Shown here piece by piece: positions 54,001-61,855 of a stretch of DNA of 64,000 nt. Origin of the DNA: Streptomyces venezuelae (GTDB lineage Bacteria; Actinomycetota; Actinomycetes; Streptomycetales; Streptomycetaceae). The stretch is from positions 5,945,001 to 6,009,000 of the forward strand of contig NZ_CP029194.1 of assembly GCF_008642375.1 (NCBI RefSeq), read 5' to 3'. Position 1 is the first letter of the stretch. Every line of letters begins with the position of its first letter. The translations under genes and the position numbers were made by a program. The notes beneath the pieces are model-generated. The model made no database searches, was not told where the DNA came from, and worked only from the letters and a program-made list of their open reading frames with translations.

Positions 54001-55699
54001 GTACGTCCTCCGGGGCGAGCAGGGCGCCGCGCAGCCCCCGGGCCGCCTCGAAACGGTCGCCGTAGAAATCGGACATCGAGCGCGCCACCCGCGCGGTGTC
54101 CCCCCGCATCGCGCTGGCCAGCAGGGCCTCGCGCGCCCCGTCGACGAAGTCCAGCGGGGTCGGGAAGGCGGCACCGAGCGGTTCCTCGGACGGCAGCTCC
54201 TCGACCAGACCGCTGAGGAACAGCTCGGCCACATGGGCCGGTTGGGCCTCCGGAACCAGCTTGAGCCGGACGTCCCGCACCAGTCGCGGCTCCAGGACGG
54301 TGGCGGCCAGATGCGTGGCCAGCCGGAAGGCGGTGGGCGTGGCGTGGCTGCGGAAGCGGCGGACGCGCTCCTGCACCGACGGCGCGCAGGGCTCGATCTC
54401 CTCGTCCTCCCAGGCGTCCCGGGCGGGCGCGCCGAGGAGCAGGACGGACGCGTCGGTCCACCCGGGTTCCGTACCGGCCACGAGCGCGGCCCAGCGGCCC
54501 AGCCAGCCCGCGTCCAGCTCGAGCACCGGAACCGCCACCCGCCAGGTCGAGGGCGGCGGGTCGAAGGGATCGCGCTCCGCCTCGGGGAAGTGCACGGACA
54601 GTTCGGTGTTGCGGGCGCCCGCGCGCGGGCCGCGGACCCGCACCCGCCGGGGCGTGAGGGCGGTGCGGTGCCAGTCCCGCTGGGACAGCAGGTGCACGAC
54701 CGCGGTCGGCCCCGCCGTCGCCCACAGCTCCAGGGCCTTCGCGCCCGCCTCGCCCCGCCACAGCGGTGCCAGGGCGTCGGTCAGGACGAGGATGATCCGG
54801 CGACCGGTCCTGTCGACGAGCTCGGCGGGGTCGCCGGCCGGGCCGCGCTCCCCGTACGGGCCGTGCAGCACCACTTCCTCGCCCGCGGCGGTCTCGCGCA
54901 CGCCCAGGCGGCGGACCCGGACGTCCCGGAAGGCGCCCGACTGCTCCACCACGGCGGTGAACTCGGCGACCGTCTGCTCCCAGATCGTCATGGTCACGTG
55001 GTCGTCGACCACCAGGACCAGGTCGAAGCGGCGCTCGTCCGCCGACCGGAGGTAGGGGAGCCACAGCCCGTCCTCGGCGGCGCGCTCGGCGGTGACCTCC
55101 TCGTCCAGCTCGATCTCGGACGCCGAGGGCACCATCTGCCTCAGCGGCCGCAGCCAGCGCCCGATGTCGGGCGCGTCCCGCAGGTCCGGTGCGGGGCCGG
55201 CCCGGACGTACACGTCCTGGAAGCCGCCCGCGAGGGGGTACGCGGAGACCGCGTCGCCCCCGGGCGGGAGCCGGTCGGGGCCGCCGCGTGCCACCGTCGG
55301 CCGGGGGACACCGGGCAGCCCGGGCGCGGGGTCGGGACCGCCGCCGTTCGCGACCCGTCCGGGAGCGCCGTCGGGAACGCCACCGGCAGCCGCGCCGGAC
55401 CCGCCGGGAGACCCGCCGGCCGTCCCGCCCGGTGTCCCCTCGGGCGCTCCACCGGGTGGCGGTCCGGGGCTTTCGGGCAGCCCGGAGCCCGCCGGCGGCG
55501 CAGGGTCGTCGGCGGGCTCGTGATCTTCGGGGCTCCCGTGGCCGTCGAGCGGCCCGGAGAGCCCGGGCGGCACCGTCGGCCGGGGGCGCGGCGGTTCGGT
55601 GGACGGGGAGAGCCGGGCCGCGAGCGTCTGGTACGCGTGCAGCCACAGCGCCTCCGCCACCTCGAAGGCCTCCGGTTCCGGCCGGGAGTCGTCGTCCAT
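51095..55699 (-). CDS. fxsT: Fused vWA-like (SAV_2336), NB-ARC and TPR protein; FxsT-type
   Basis: One frame of 1534 residues runs from ATG 55699, preceded by GGGAGC and overlapping the MoxR stop by one base (TGATG). Residues 1-25 form a short helical SAV_2336 N-terminal segment, followed by a Pro/Gly-rich linker to about 150. A vWA-like domain lies at about 225-400: FDLVLVVDDHVTMTIWEQTV, with DDHVT in place of the classical DxSxS metal site, and later IILVLTDALAPLWRG. Residue 638 is an internal ATG (53788) where a separate TPR gene might be called, but it has no ribosome site and no stop precedes it. NB-ARC has the P-loop HGMGGVGKSQIAIEY at about 749-763, then WLLVFDNAEN and DLPLAIEQAAAW. 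TPR units repeat from about 1060 to 1500 (GEDNPTTLGCGRVLS type). The C-terminal two domains match the TPR protein of FxSxx-COOH systems. Confidence 0.87.
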   Translation of the reverse strand: MDDDSRPEPEAFEVAEALWLHAYQTLAARLSPSTEPPRPRPTVPPGLSGPLDGHGSPEDHEPADDPAPPAGSGLPESPGPPPGGAPEGTPGGTAGGSPGGSGAAAGGVPDGAPGRVANGGGPDPAPGLPGVPRPTVARGGPDRLPPGGDAVSAYPLAGGFQDVYVRAGPAPDLRDAPDIGRWLRPLRQMVPSASEIELDEEVTAERAAEDGLWLPYLRSADERRFDLVLVVDDHVTMTIWEQTVAEFTAVVEQSGAFRDVRVRRLGVRETAAGEEVVLHGPYGERGPAGDPAELVDRTGRRIILVLTDALAPLWRGEAGAKALELWATAGPTAVVHLLSQRDWHRTALTPRRVRVRGPRAGARNTELSVHFPEAERDPFDPPPSTWRVAVPVLELDAGWLGRWAALVAGTEPGWTDASVLLLGAPARDAWEDEEIEPCAPSVQERVRRFRSHATPTAFRLATHLAATVLEPRLVRDVRLKLVPEAQPAHVAELFLSGLVEELPSEEPLGAAFPTPLDFVDGAREALLASAMRGDTARVARSMSDFYGDRFEAARGLRGALLAPEDVPDPPLTEESLPFVRVELAVLRALSGPYLERAQRISAALEGGPPGASLAPNVPPLVHDIRHTPENSDTGGLAMTDTTASQHQREDGGALNGTPVQPIPGPSPDGQPDNGTPPAHGTTPAHGTPIPGPAAPQPQPQTHPRLSVPAVWGNVPPNNPNFVGREDLLAQVREQLLTGDTSAVLPHTLHGMGGVGKSQIAIEYVYRYASDYDIVWWIPSEQPTMILTALTELAQRMGLNAGSEANRAVPAVREALRRGDPYSRWLLVFDNAENVEAVRPYFPTGGTGKILITSRNQEWDRVARTLSVDVFSREESKSLLRRRARDLTDEDADKLAEALGDLPLAIEQAAAWQAVTGMAVPEYLRLINEKIAELMLELVPSPDYPMSVAAAWDVSLRQLEQRNPAALQLLQVCSFFAPEPISRSLFNNSRSTTIAPELDDALRHPIKLGRAIREINVYALARIEHRHDTIQLHRLVQAVLVNRMSPQQQADMRHGAHLLLADANPNSPASRELWPRYQALLPHVVVSRAVECESPWVRGLVRGMVEFLYVWGEHKGSAAMAREALEIWTEKFGPEDQQTLEMAKWLAFTLRVLGEYQEAAAMMQRTADTYIRTAGEDDEGTLDALIQLCTGLRLRAEMARGLEINRSVYERSLRAFGEDDPATLRAAHSLGVGLRLMGLYREARVYDTETARLRALNLGENHFDTLNTLSGLSIDIRETGDYLEAVAHQEDVYARYIAAFGEDNPTTLGCGRVLSVCRRRAGDHEGALELSETVWTKFVNRYGPDHPDAVACGANLVVDLRQDGQLRRSRELGEATVDRYTAKLGADHPYTLSARTNLALTLRHLGDLDAAGEHLAVALPGMRESLGDTHVLTLTTAIGAASQYAAEGRFTEALELDEKTLEILTRDHGEDHPTTLACANNVVLDLRALNRDTDATALHTETLTRFRSRLGEDHPAVAASAGGRRADVDIAPVPF

Positions 55700-56805
55700 C
55701 AGGGTGCTCCCGAGAGTTCGCGCCAGAGCGCGTCCAGCAGCTCGCCCCAGGCCTCGTCGTCCTCCCGGACGCCCGCCGTCCGCAGGAAGACCGCGTTCAG
55801 CAGCTGGTCCGTGGCCAGTCCGCCGTTCTCCCGGCTGCGCTCCATGAAGGCCCGGATCATGGCGTCGGGCCGGCCGCCCTGGTCCCGGAAGTGGGCGGCG
55901 ATCATGGCGGCGAGCTGGTCCTCGCGCGGCGGGGAGACGTCCAGCCGGACGCAGCGGCGGAGGAAGGCCGGCGGGAACTGCCGCTCGCCGTTGCTGGTGA
56001 TCACGATGAACGGGAAGGCCCGGCACTTCACCCGGCCGTCGGTCACGGTCACCGTCTGGTCCGGGTCGTCGGTGAACACCCGGGCCTCGCCCTCCTGATG
56101 GCGGGCGCGGACCAGCTCGGGGACGTCGTACGAGCCGTTCTCCAGGACGTGCAGGAGGTCGCTCGGCAGGTCGATGTCGCTCTTGTCGAGCTCGTCGATG
56201 AGCAGGACGCGGGGGAGTTCGTACGGCAGCAGGGCGGTGCCCAGCGGACCCAGCCGGACGAAGTCCCCGATCCTCGCCCCGCCCGCGCCGTCCTCCGGGC
56301 CGCTGCCGGTCGCCTGGGACGGCACCGGCAGGCCGGACCGGCCGCGCCCCAGGGAGGCCTGGGCCCGCCCGATGGCGTCGTACTCGTACAGACCGGAGCG
56401 CAGCGTGCTGCGGGAGGTGATGCCCCAGTGCAGCACGCGGCCGAGGCCCAGTTCGCGGGCGACGAGGTAGGCCAGGGTGGACTTGCCGATGCCCGGCCGC
56501 CCGGTGACGAGCAGCGGCCTGCGGAGCAGCAGCGCGGTGTTGATCATGTCGATGTCGTGCGCGTCCTGCCGGGGCGTGGCGCGGCCCACGACGCCGAGGC
56601 GCCGGTCGCTCTCGGCGTTCTCGGCCGGTACGGGGGGCAGCACCGGGCCGCCGTCGAAGTCCCGCCAGCCGGGTGGCGCCGGCAGGATGTCGCCCAGGCG
56701 GATGTCGGTCAGCGGCCGGCCGGTCCCCCGGTAGATCCACCAGCTGCGGCTGCTGACGTGCCCGCCGTTCCGACCGCTCTCGACCGGATGTTGGACACCG
56801 CTCAT
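55699..56805 (-). CDS. MoxR-type AAA ATPase
   Basis: The product has 368 residues from ATG 56805, which overlaps the VMAP stop (ATGA). Walker A is GRPGIGKST at 102-110, Walker B LLIDE at 201-205, and a sensor-1 Asn follows in FIVITSNGERQFPPAFLRR with the arginine finger region. The AAA core resembles MoxR/dynein-related chaperone ATPases, which typically act with vWA proteins. A Gly-rich insertion at about 150-180 is variable. Gene order VMAP, MoxR, vWA with overlapping ends is the signature of ternary vWA-MoxR-VMAP systems. Members are thought to form an ATP-driven switch that releases effectors. Confidence 0.9.
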   Translation of the reverse strand: MSGVQHPVESGRNGGHVSSRSWWIYRGTGRPLTDIRLGDILPAPPGWRDFDGGPVLPPVPAENAESDRRLGVVGRATPRQDAHDIDMINTALLLRRPLLVTGRPGIGKSTLAYLVARELGLGRVLHWGITSRSTLRSGLYEYDAIGRAQASLGRGRSGLPVPSQATGSGPEDGAGGARIGDFVRLGPLGTALLPYELPRVLLIDELDKSDIDLPSDLLHVLENGSYDVPELVRARHQEGEARVFTDDPDQTVTVTDGRVKCRAFPFIVITSNGERQFPPAFLRRCVRLDVSPPREDQLAAMIAAHFRDQGGRPDAMIRAFMERSRENGGLATDQLLNAVFLRTAGVREDDEAWGELLDALWRELSGAP

Positions 56806-58322
56806 GTTTCCCCCTCGTCGTCGTGTCCGCCCCGTACGTTCCCGGTGTCGGCCCCCGGCGACCCGGACCAGTCGACGATGCGGTTCGGATCGTCGAACAG
56901 CACCGCGACATGACGGCCCACATGGGTGTCGCGCTGTGCGGCGGCGGCGGTGGCGGCCTCGTTCCGCAGCTGCTGCACGCGCGCGGGCAGCTCGGCCGGC
57001 TTACCCTTCATGAGCTTCTTCGCCGCTCGTTTGCGGAACTCGGCGGGCGCCCCGGGGCGGCGGTCCCAGACGGCCATCGGCACCCCCGAGCGCAGGGCGG
57101 TCTCCAGCGAGTCCCGGCTGCCGCCGGGTCCCTGGAGCGGGGGGTCGTTGAGGGCGACGGCGACGAGCCGCTCGTCGGCGGTGAGCCTGCTGTTCCACTG
57201 GACGGGGTCGTGGCCGCGCCGGCCCGCCGTGTCCCAGTGGCAGACGGTGTCGTGGCTGTCCTGCATCTGCTGCCAGCGGTTGTGCCACCGCCGGTGGAAC
57301 TGCGGTGCCCTCATGCGCTCCAGGCTGCGCAGCACGACCGGATAGCTCAGGCACAGGGCGCTCGCGAAGGAGGACTGCGAGCCGAGCGGCAGCCATTCCA
57401 TCGGATGGTTCAGGAGGTGGAAGGGGAGGACGAACTCCAGCACCGGATTGCCGGGGCGCCCGGACCAGTCGTTCTCCGCCCGGTACACGAGCTGCTCCAC
57501 CGTGGGCCCGACCTCGGCCAGGGTCACGACCCGGTCCTCGCCGCGCTCCGGCCGCCACGGCCCCGGACGGATCTGTCGCCAGTGGGACAGCAGATACCGG
57601 TCCGGGCTCATTCCGTGTTTGCACAACTGCACAACGAGACAGGCGGGAGCCGGTTGTGCCGCCGGGCCCCGGTCGCTCTCCGCGCGCATCGCGGCCAGCG
57701 GGGCCGCGAGGCCCAGCTTGGCTGCCTGGGCCTCGTTCCATTCGCGCAGCCCGACGGCGGTGGGCCGGTGGGCGGGCGACCGGTCGAGCGCGGCGGCCAC
57801 CTGCTCGACCAGCACCATGGTGGGGAGCAGTCCGTCGGGGCGGGCGTTGGCCCTGCTGAGGAAGTCGAACGCCTCCCCCAGGGTGGCGACGGGCCGGTGG
57901 GGGAGGGGGAGGTCACCGGCGGCCGCGTACAGCTCGCCGTGCGCGTCGAGGTGGTCGACCCGGGCCAGCAGCGTGCGGACGTCCCGTAACTCCGCTTCGG
58001 GCAGGGCCGCCAGGACCGAAGGGGCGGCGACGAGCTCCTTGATCCGCAGGACGGGGGCGGATCCGGGGGCGTACACGTCCAGGGTGGCGAGGAGCTCGGG
58101 CAGTCCGCGCGGCTCCCGGAGACAGGCCCGGACGATCTCCAGGGTGTCGAGCCGTGTCCGGCCGTGCCGGCGCACGTTCCCCAGCTCGGGTAACGGGCCG
58201 GACAGCATGCTGATCAGGAGGTCGCGTCCGTCCGGGGTGTCGAGACCCGTCACCGCGCACATGTGGTCCACCAGCGCGTGTTCGAGCGCCGGCGGATGAG
58301 CGACATGGCTCTCGCTGAACAA
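56802..58322 (-). CDS. VMAP-like protein with N-terminal effector-associated domain
   Basis: The product has 506 residues from TTG 58322, with GGGGGG close upstream. Residues 14-90 form a small helical domain: GRDLLISMLSGPLPELGNVR, LEIVRACLREPRGLPELLAT and YAPGS. It shares pattern and spacing with the C-terminal domain of the caspase-like protein. The middle is helical. From about residue 228 the VMAP-C domain is recognisable: CLVVQLCKHGMSPDRYLLSH, WRQIRPGPWRP, VLEFVLPFHLLNHPMEWLP and, near the end, AVWDRRPGAPAEFRK and VAVLFDDPNRI. VMAP-C proteins are vWA-MoxR-associated scaffold components. It is the first gene of the operon with MoxR and the vWA fusion. Confidence 0.85.
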   Translation of the reverse strand: MFSESHVAHPPALEHALVDHMCAVTGLDTPDGRDLLISMLSGPLPELGNVRRHGRTRLDTLEIVRACLREPRGLPELLATLDVYAPGSAPVLRIKELVAAPSVLAALPEAELRDVRTLLARVDHLDAHGELYAAAGDLPLPHRPVATLGEAFDFLSRANARPDGLLPTMVLVEQVAAALDRSPAHRPTAVGLREWNEAQAAKLGLAAPLAAMRAESDRGPAAQPAPACLVVQLCKHGMSPDRYLLSHWRQIRPGPWRPERGEDRVVTLAEVGPTVEQLVYRAENDWSGRPGNPVLEFVLPFHLLNHPMEWLPLGSQSSFASALCLSYPVVLRSLERMRAPQFHRRWHNRWQQMQDSHDTVCHWDTAGRRGHDPVQWNSRLTADERLVAVALNDPPLQGPGGSRDSLETALRSGVPMAVWDRRPGAPAEFRKRAAKKLMKGKPAELPARVQQLRNEAATAAAAQRDTHVGRHVAVLFDDPNRIVDWSGSPGADTGNVRGGHDDEGET

Positions 58323-58476
58323 TGGCCCCCCCGTATCCGCTCCGAAGGTCCCGAATCCCCATCGGACATGGGCGGTTCGGGCGCTGCGGTCCCCCGCTCA
58401 GGGTATGACCCGGGCCTGAGGCGTCGCCACCCCGTACGCGGGTTCCCTCAGGTTCCCTCCCCCGAAACCGTCCGGA

Positions 58477-58893
<417 letters not shown>

Positions 58894-58981
58894 GGTTCTT
58901 CCGTTCCTCTCCTCGGGGGCGGTGTCCCCCTGTTGCCCCCGGCGGTGTTCTTCCGGGGCGCCCTTCTATTAATAGCGCACG

Positions 58982-59003
58982 ATTAAGTTGTGCACAACTG
59001 AAT
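58982..59003. promoter_or_regulatory. OhrR operator
   Basis: AGTTGTGCACAACT (58986-58999) is a perfect 14-base palindrome. It extends outward to CGATTAAGTTGTG and mirrored CACAACTGAATCG with a single mismatch pair. It lies between the divergent ohr and ohrR genes and looks like a binding site for a MarR-type dimer. Confidence 0.85.
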
Positions 59004-59036
59004 CGTGTGTGAGGTGTCCTCGCGTATCCTGGAGCC

Positions 59037-59519
59037 ATGGAGACGCTCGACACGGTCCCGGACGAGGATTTCCTCCGGCTCGACCACCAGATCTGCTTCT
59101 CGCTGCACGCGGCGACCCGCGCCTTCAACGGCGTCTACCGCGAGGCGCTCAAGGAGCTCGGGCTCACCTATCCCCAGTACCTCGTCATGCTCGTGCTCTG
59201 GGAGCACGGCGAGCTGCCCGTGAAGGGGATCGGGGAGCGGCTGCGGCTCGACTCCGGGACCCTGTCCCCGCTGCTCAAGCGGCTCGAAGCCGCCGGATAC
59301 GTCGAGCGGCGCCGCAGCCCCGAGGACGAGCGGTCCGTCACCGTGCGGCCGACCGGCGAAGGGACCGCTCTGAAGGGGAAGGCGCTCGGCGTCCCGCGCC
59401 GGATCGCCGCCGCGACCGGCCTCCCGCTGGAGGACATCCGCGACCTGCGGGAACGCCTCGACGCCCTGGCCGTCCGGCTCGACGCCGTCGACCCGGACGC
59501 CCTCGGCTCCTGCACCTGA
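59037..59519 (+). CDS. ohrR: OhrR-type MarR family regulator
   Basis: The product has 160 residues from ATG 59037. The sensing cysteine expected in OhrR proteins is Cys20 in LDHQICFSLHAATRAF. The winged helix follows: LPVKGIGERLRLDSGTLSPL, LKRLEAAGYVERRRSPEDER. OhrR represses ohr and itself; oxidation of the Cys by organic peroxides releases it from DNA. The C-terminal region (ALGVPRRIAAATGL) forms the dimer helix. The palindromic operator lies just upstream, and the ohr gene is divergent. Confidence 0.92.
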   Translation: METLDTVPDEDFLRLDHQICFSLHAATRAFNGVYREALKELGLTYPQYLVMLVLWEHGELPVKGIGERLRLDSGTLSPLLKRLEAAGYVERRRSPEDERSVTVRPTGEGTALKGKALGVPRRIAAATGLPLEDIRDLRERLDALAVRLDAVDPDALGSCT

Positions 59520-59564
59520 GCCCCTTCGGCCGGTCGCGTCGGCCCGGCGGGCGGGCCGACGGTG

Positions 59565-61241
59565 TCAGCCGGGCAGGCCGGCCGCGCGCGCGTGGTTGAG
59601 CCCGAGGAGGACGCACACGTCCGCCAGGAGCGGCACGTGGTACGCGAGCGGGCGCGGGCCCGCCTGGTCGGGACGGGAGACGAAGCCGCCGTCCGGCCCC
59701 CGCCGCGCCAGCAGGTGGCGCACCGCCCGCTCCGTCGCCCCCCGGGCCGTCGGCGCGCACGGCGCGGCCGGCCCGTCGCGCCCCCGTGAGACGGCGATCA
59801 GCGCGTACGCGGTGCTGATCGGGTCGCTCGCGTCGGCCGGCAGGTGCCCCCAGCCGCCGTCGGCGTTCTGCGTCGCGACCAGCCGGGCGACGGCCCGCGC
59901 CCGGGCCCGCGCGACCCCGGCCGCCAGGGCGTGCCCCGGCGGGGCGACGGCACGGAAGGAGTCGTACGCGAGGACCCCGCGGAAGAGGGCGTTGCTCTCG
60001 TTGAGGCTCCAGCTCCGCTCGAACGACCCGGCCGCCTCCTGCTCCTCCTGCCGCTCCACGACGAACCGGACCGCGGCCTCCACCGCCGCCCGGTGACCGG
60101 GCTCGGGAGCGAGCGCGTTCACGGCGGCCGCCGTTATCGCCACCTCCGACGCATTGCCCGGCTCGAAGGTCGGGAAGCCGCCGTCCCCGCCCTGCCGGTC
60201 GAGGAGGTACCGCACCGCCGCCGCCACCGCGCCACCGCACCGCTCGGGGGCCGAGGCCCGCAGGAACTCCACGCAGTACGAGGTGTCGTCGACGTCGCTC
60301 TGCCCCGTACTCCGGCCGAACCCCCAGCCCCCGTCCGGGTTCTGTCGCTCCATCAGGGCGGCGGCCAGGGCCCGCAGCGTGTGCGCGGGAGCGCCCGCCC
60401 CGGCGAGCGCGAGACCGCCGGTCGCCGTCGCGAAGACGTCCATCCCCGAGAGGAACGGCAGCCCGCCGTCCCCGCGCAGCCAGGTCCGCAGCTCCCGCGC
60501 CCGCGCACGGACGGTCGCCGCGTGTCCGGGCCGCAGGCGGAGCGCCAACAGGCCGAGGAGCCGGGCGAGATGATTGCCGTACGGAGGCGGGCCGGGGAGT
60601 GCGCAGGGCGCGAGTGCCCGCCAGTCGTCCTCGGTGACGAGATGCGGGACGCCGGTGCCGAAGGCGTACAGGGTCTTCAGCGCGGCCATCTCCGTGACCA
60701 GCCACCGCTGTTGGCCCCGCCCCTCGAAGAGCGCCACGGTGTCGCCGGGGTCCCCGGAGGAGGAGAGCTCCGGGAACGGGTGGGCGCCGAGCTCCGCCAG
60801 GACCGTCCGGAACATCAGCCGCTTGCGCGCGGCCGTGAAGTGGTCGAAGCCGCCGAGCAGCCGGTTCAGGGCGGCCCGCCCGTCCACGTACTCGCCGAGC
60901 GCCGCCCGCGCCGCGGCCTCCTGCACCGGGTCGGGCGCGCCCTCGTCCAGCGCGATCTTCAGGTAGCGGGTCAGCCGCTCCTGGGCGTCCGGGTCGACCC
61001 CCGTCACCGTGAGCAGCCGCAGCGCCAGCGCGGACTCCAGGATCCGGCTGTCGCACGGGGCGCGGAGCAGCCCGTCCGGACCGGCCGCCGCCAGCAGCCG
61101 GGTGGCCAGCCGGGCACGGGCCCGGTCGAGGCCGGAGGGCTCGGTGTCGGTGTCGGTGCCGGGGCGGAGGGGGTGCCCGGCCAGGGGGCCCGGGACGGCG
61201 AGGGAGGCACCGCTCAGGGGCAGAGCGCAGGACGTCGGCAT
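59565..61241 (-). CDS. Terpene cyclase of squalene-cyclase fold with DxDD motif
   Basis: The product has 558 residues from ATG 61241, with GAAGGA about ten bases upstream. It shows repeated QW-type motifs of alpha-alpha barrel cyclases: MERQNPDGGWGFGRST, DRQGGDGGFPTFEPG, ATQNADGGWGHLP and ARRGPDGGFVSRP. Between the first two lies SDVDDTSYCVEF at about 316, a D-V-D-D that fits the DxDD acid motif of class II diterpene cyclases, which protonate an isoprenoid diphosphate. The length is between one-domain and full squalene-hopene cyclases (about 630). The next genes encode Nudix and P450 proteins, so the pathway probably makes an oxidised terpenoid. A prenyl diphosphate synthase is not in view. 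Confidence 0.82.
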   Translation of the reverse strand: MPTSCALPLSGASLAVPGPLAGHPLRPGTDTDTEPSGLDRARARLATRLLAAAGPDGLLRAPCDSRILESALALRLLTVTGVDPDAQERLTRYLKIALDEGAPDPVQEAAARAALGEYVDGRAALNRLLGGFDHFTAARKRLMFRTVLAELGAHPFPELSSSGDPGDTVALFEGRGQQRWLVTEMAALKTLYAFGTGVPHLVTEDDWRALAPCALPGPPPYGNHLARLLGLLALRLRPGHAATVRARARELRTWLRGDGGLPFLSGMDVFATATGGLALAGAGAPAHTLRALAAALMERQNPDGGWGFGRSTGQSDVDDTSYCVEFLRASAPERCGGAVAAAVRYLLDRQGGDGGFPTFEPGNASEVAITAAAVNALAPEPGHRAAVEAAVRFVVERQEEQEAAGSFERSWSLNESNALFRGVLAYDSFRAVAPPGHALAAGVARARARAVARLVATQNADGGWGHLPADASDPISTAYALIAVSRGRDGPAAPCAPTARGATERAVRHLLARRGPDGGFVSRPDQAGPRPLAYHVPLLADVCVLLGLNHARAAGLPG

Positions 61242-61268
61242 CGTGGAGGGGTCCTTCGGCGGAGTCGT

Positions 61269-61322
61269 GGCGGTCGAGTCGGTCGAGTCGGTCGGGTCGG
61301 TGGTGTCGGTCGAGTCGGTCTG
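61269..61322. repeat. Tandem repeat of GTCGAGTCG/GTCGGTC
   Basis: GTCGAGTCG, GTCGAGTCG, GTCGGGTCG, GTGGTGTCG and GTCGAGTCG follow one another in nine-base steps in the leader between the Nudix and cyclase genes. It could make the cyclase gene's leader length variable. Confidence 0.75.
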
Positions 61323-61354
61323 TCGTGCGAGCAGGGGTGTCAGGAGGAGGGGGG

Positions 61355-61855
61355 TCAGAGGGGGAAGAGGCGGCGGACGGCCGCCTCGCCGGCCGGGACC
61401 AGCGGGGTGTACCCGCCGGTCAGGATCGACAGCGGCGTGACGAAGCCGCACCAGGCGATCTCCGCCGGATCGGGCCGGGGCGCGCGGTCGGCCCGCCAGT
61501 GGTGGACGGTCAGGAAGCAGGCGCCGTGCGGATCGTCGACGCGGATCCGGTACGCCTCGGCCAGGCCGGGCGCGGCCGCCCAGCCCAGCTCCTCCCGTAG
61601 TTCCCGCAGCGCCGCCGCGCGGTACTCCTCGCCCGCCCGCACCGCCCCGCCCACCAGCACGTCGTAGTGGCCCGGGTAGACGGGCGCCGAGGCGGTCCGC
61701 CGGTACAGCAGGACCCGGCCCGCGTGATCGGTGCAGACGGTCGCCGCGTACCGGCGGAGCAGGCCGGTCGGGGCCCCGGTCGCCCGCCCGCCCTGGGCGA
61801 TCACCCGGTCCCCGGGGTCGACGTAGTCGACGTGCTCGTGGGGCCGCGCGCTCAC
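61355..61855 (-). CDS. Nudix hydrolase
   Basis: The product has 166 residues from GTG 61855, which overlaps the P450 stop (GTGA). The Nudix box is complete at residues 70-92 (G-x5-E-x7-R-E-x2-E-E-x-G): visible as GAVRAGEEYRAA then LRELREELGW. Upstream is a beta strand CTDHAGRVLLYRR, as in isopentenyl-diphosphate isomerase and related Nudix enzymes. In this cluster it may act on a prenyl diphosphate, either isomerising IPP or trimming a diphosphate from a cyclase product. The exact substrate cannot be told from the sequence. Confidence 0.88.
   Translation of the reverse strand: MSARPHEHVDYVDPGDRVIAQGGRATGAPTGLLRRYAATVCTDHAGRVLLYRRTASAPVYPGHYDVLVGGAVRAGEEYRAAALRELREELGWAAAPGLAEAYRIRVDDPHGACFLTVHHWRADRAPRPDPAEIAWCGFVTPLSILTGGYTPLVPAGEAAVRRLFPL

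Noticed and set aside
51161..56098. Plus-strand open frame of 1645 codons
   Set aside because: It is the antisense shadow of the vWA/NB-ARC/TPR gene. The sequence is rich in G, R, V and A without any domain, while the minus strand has clear motifs.
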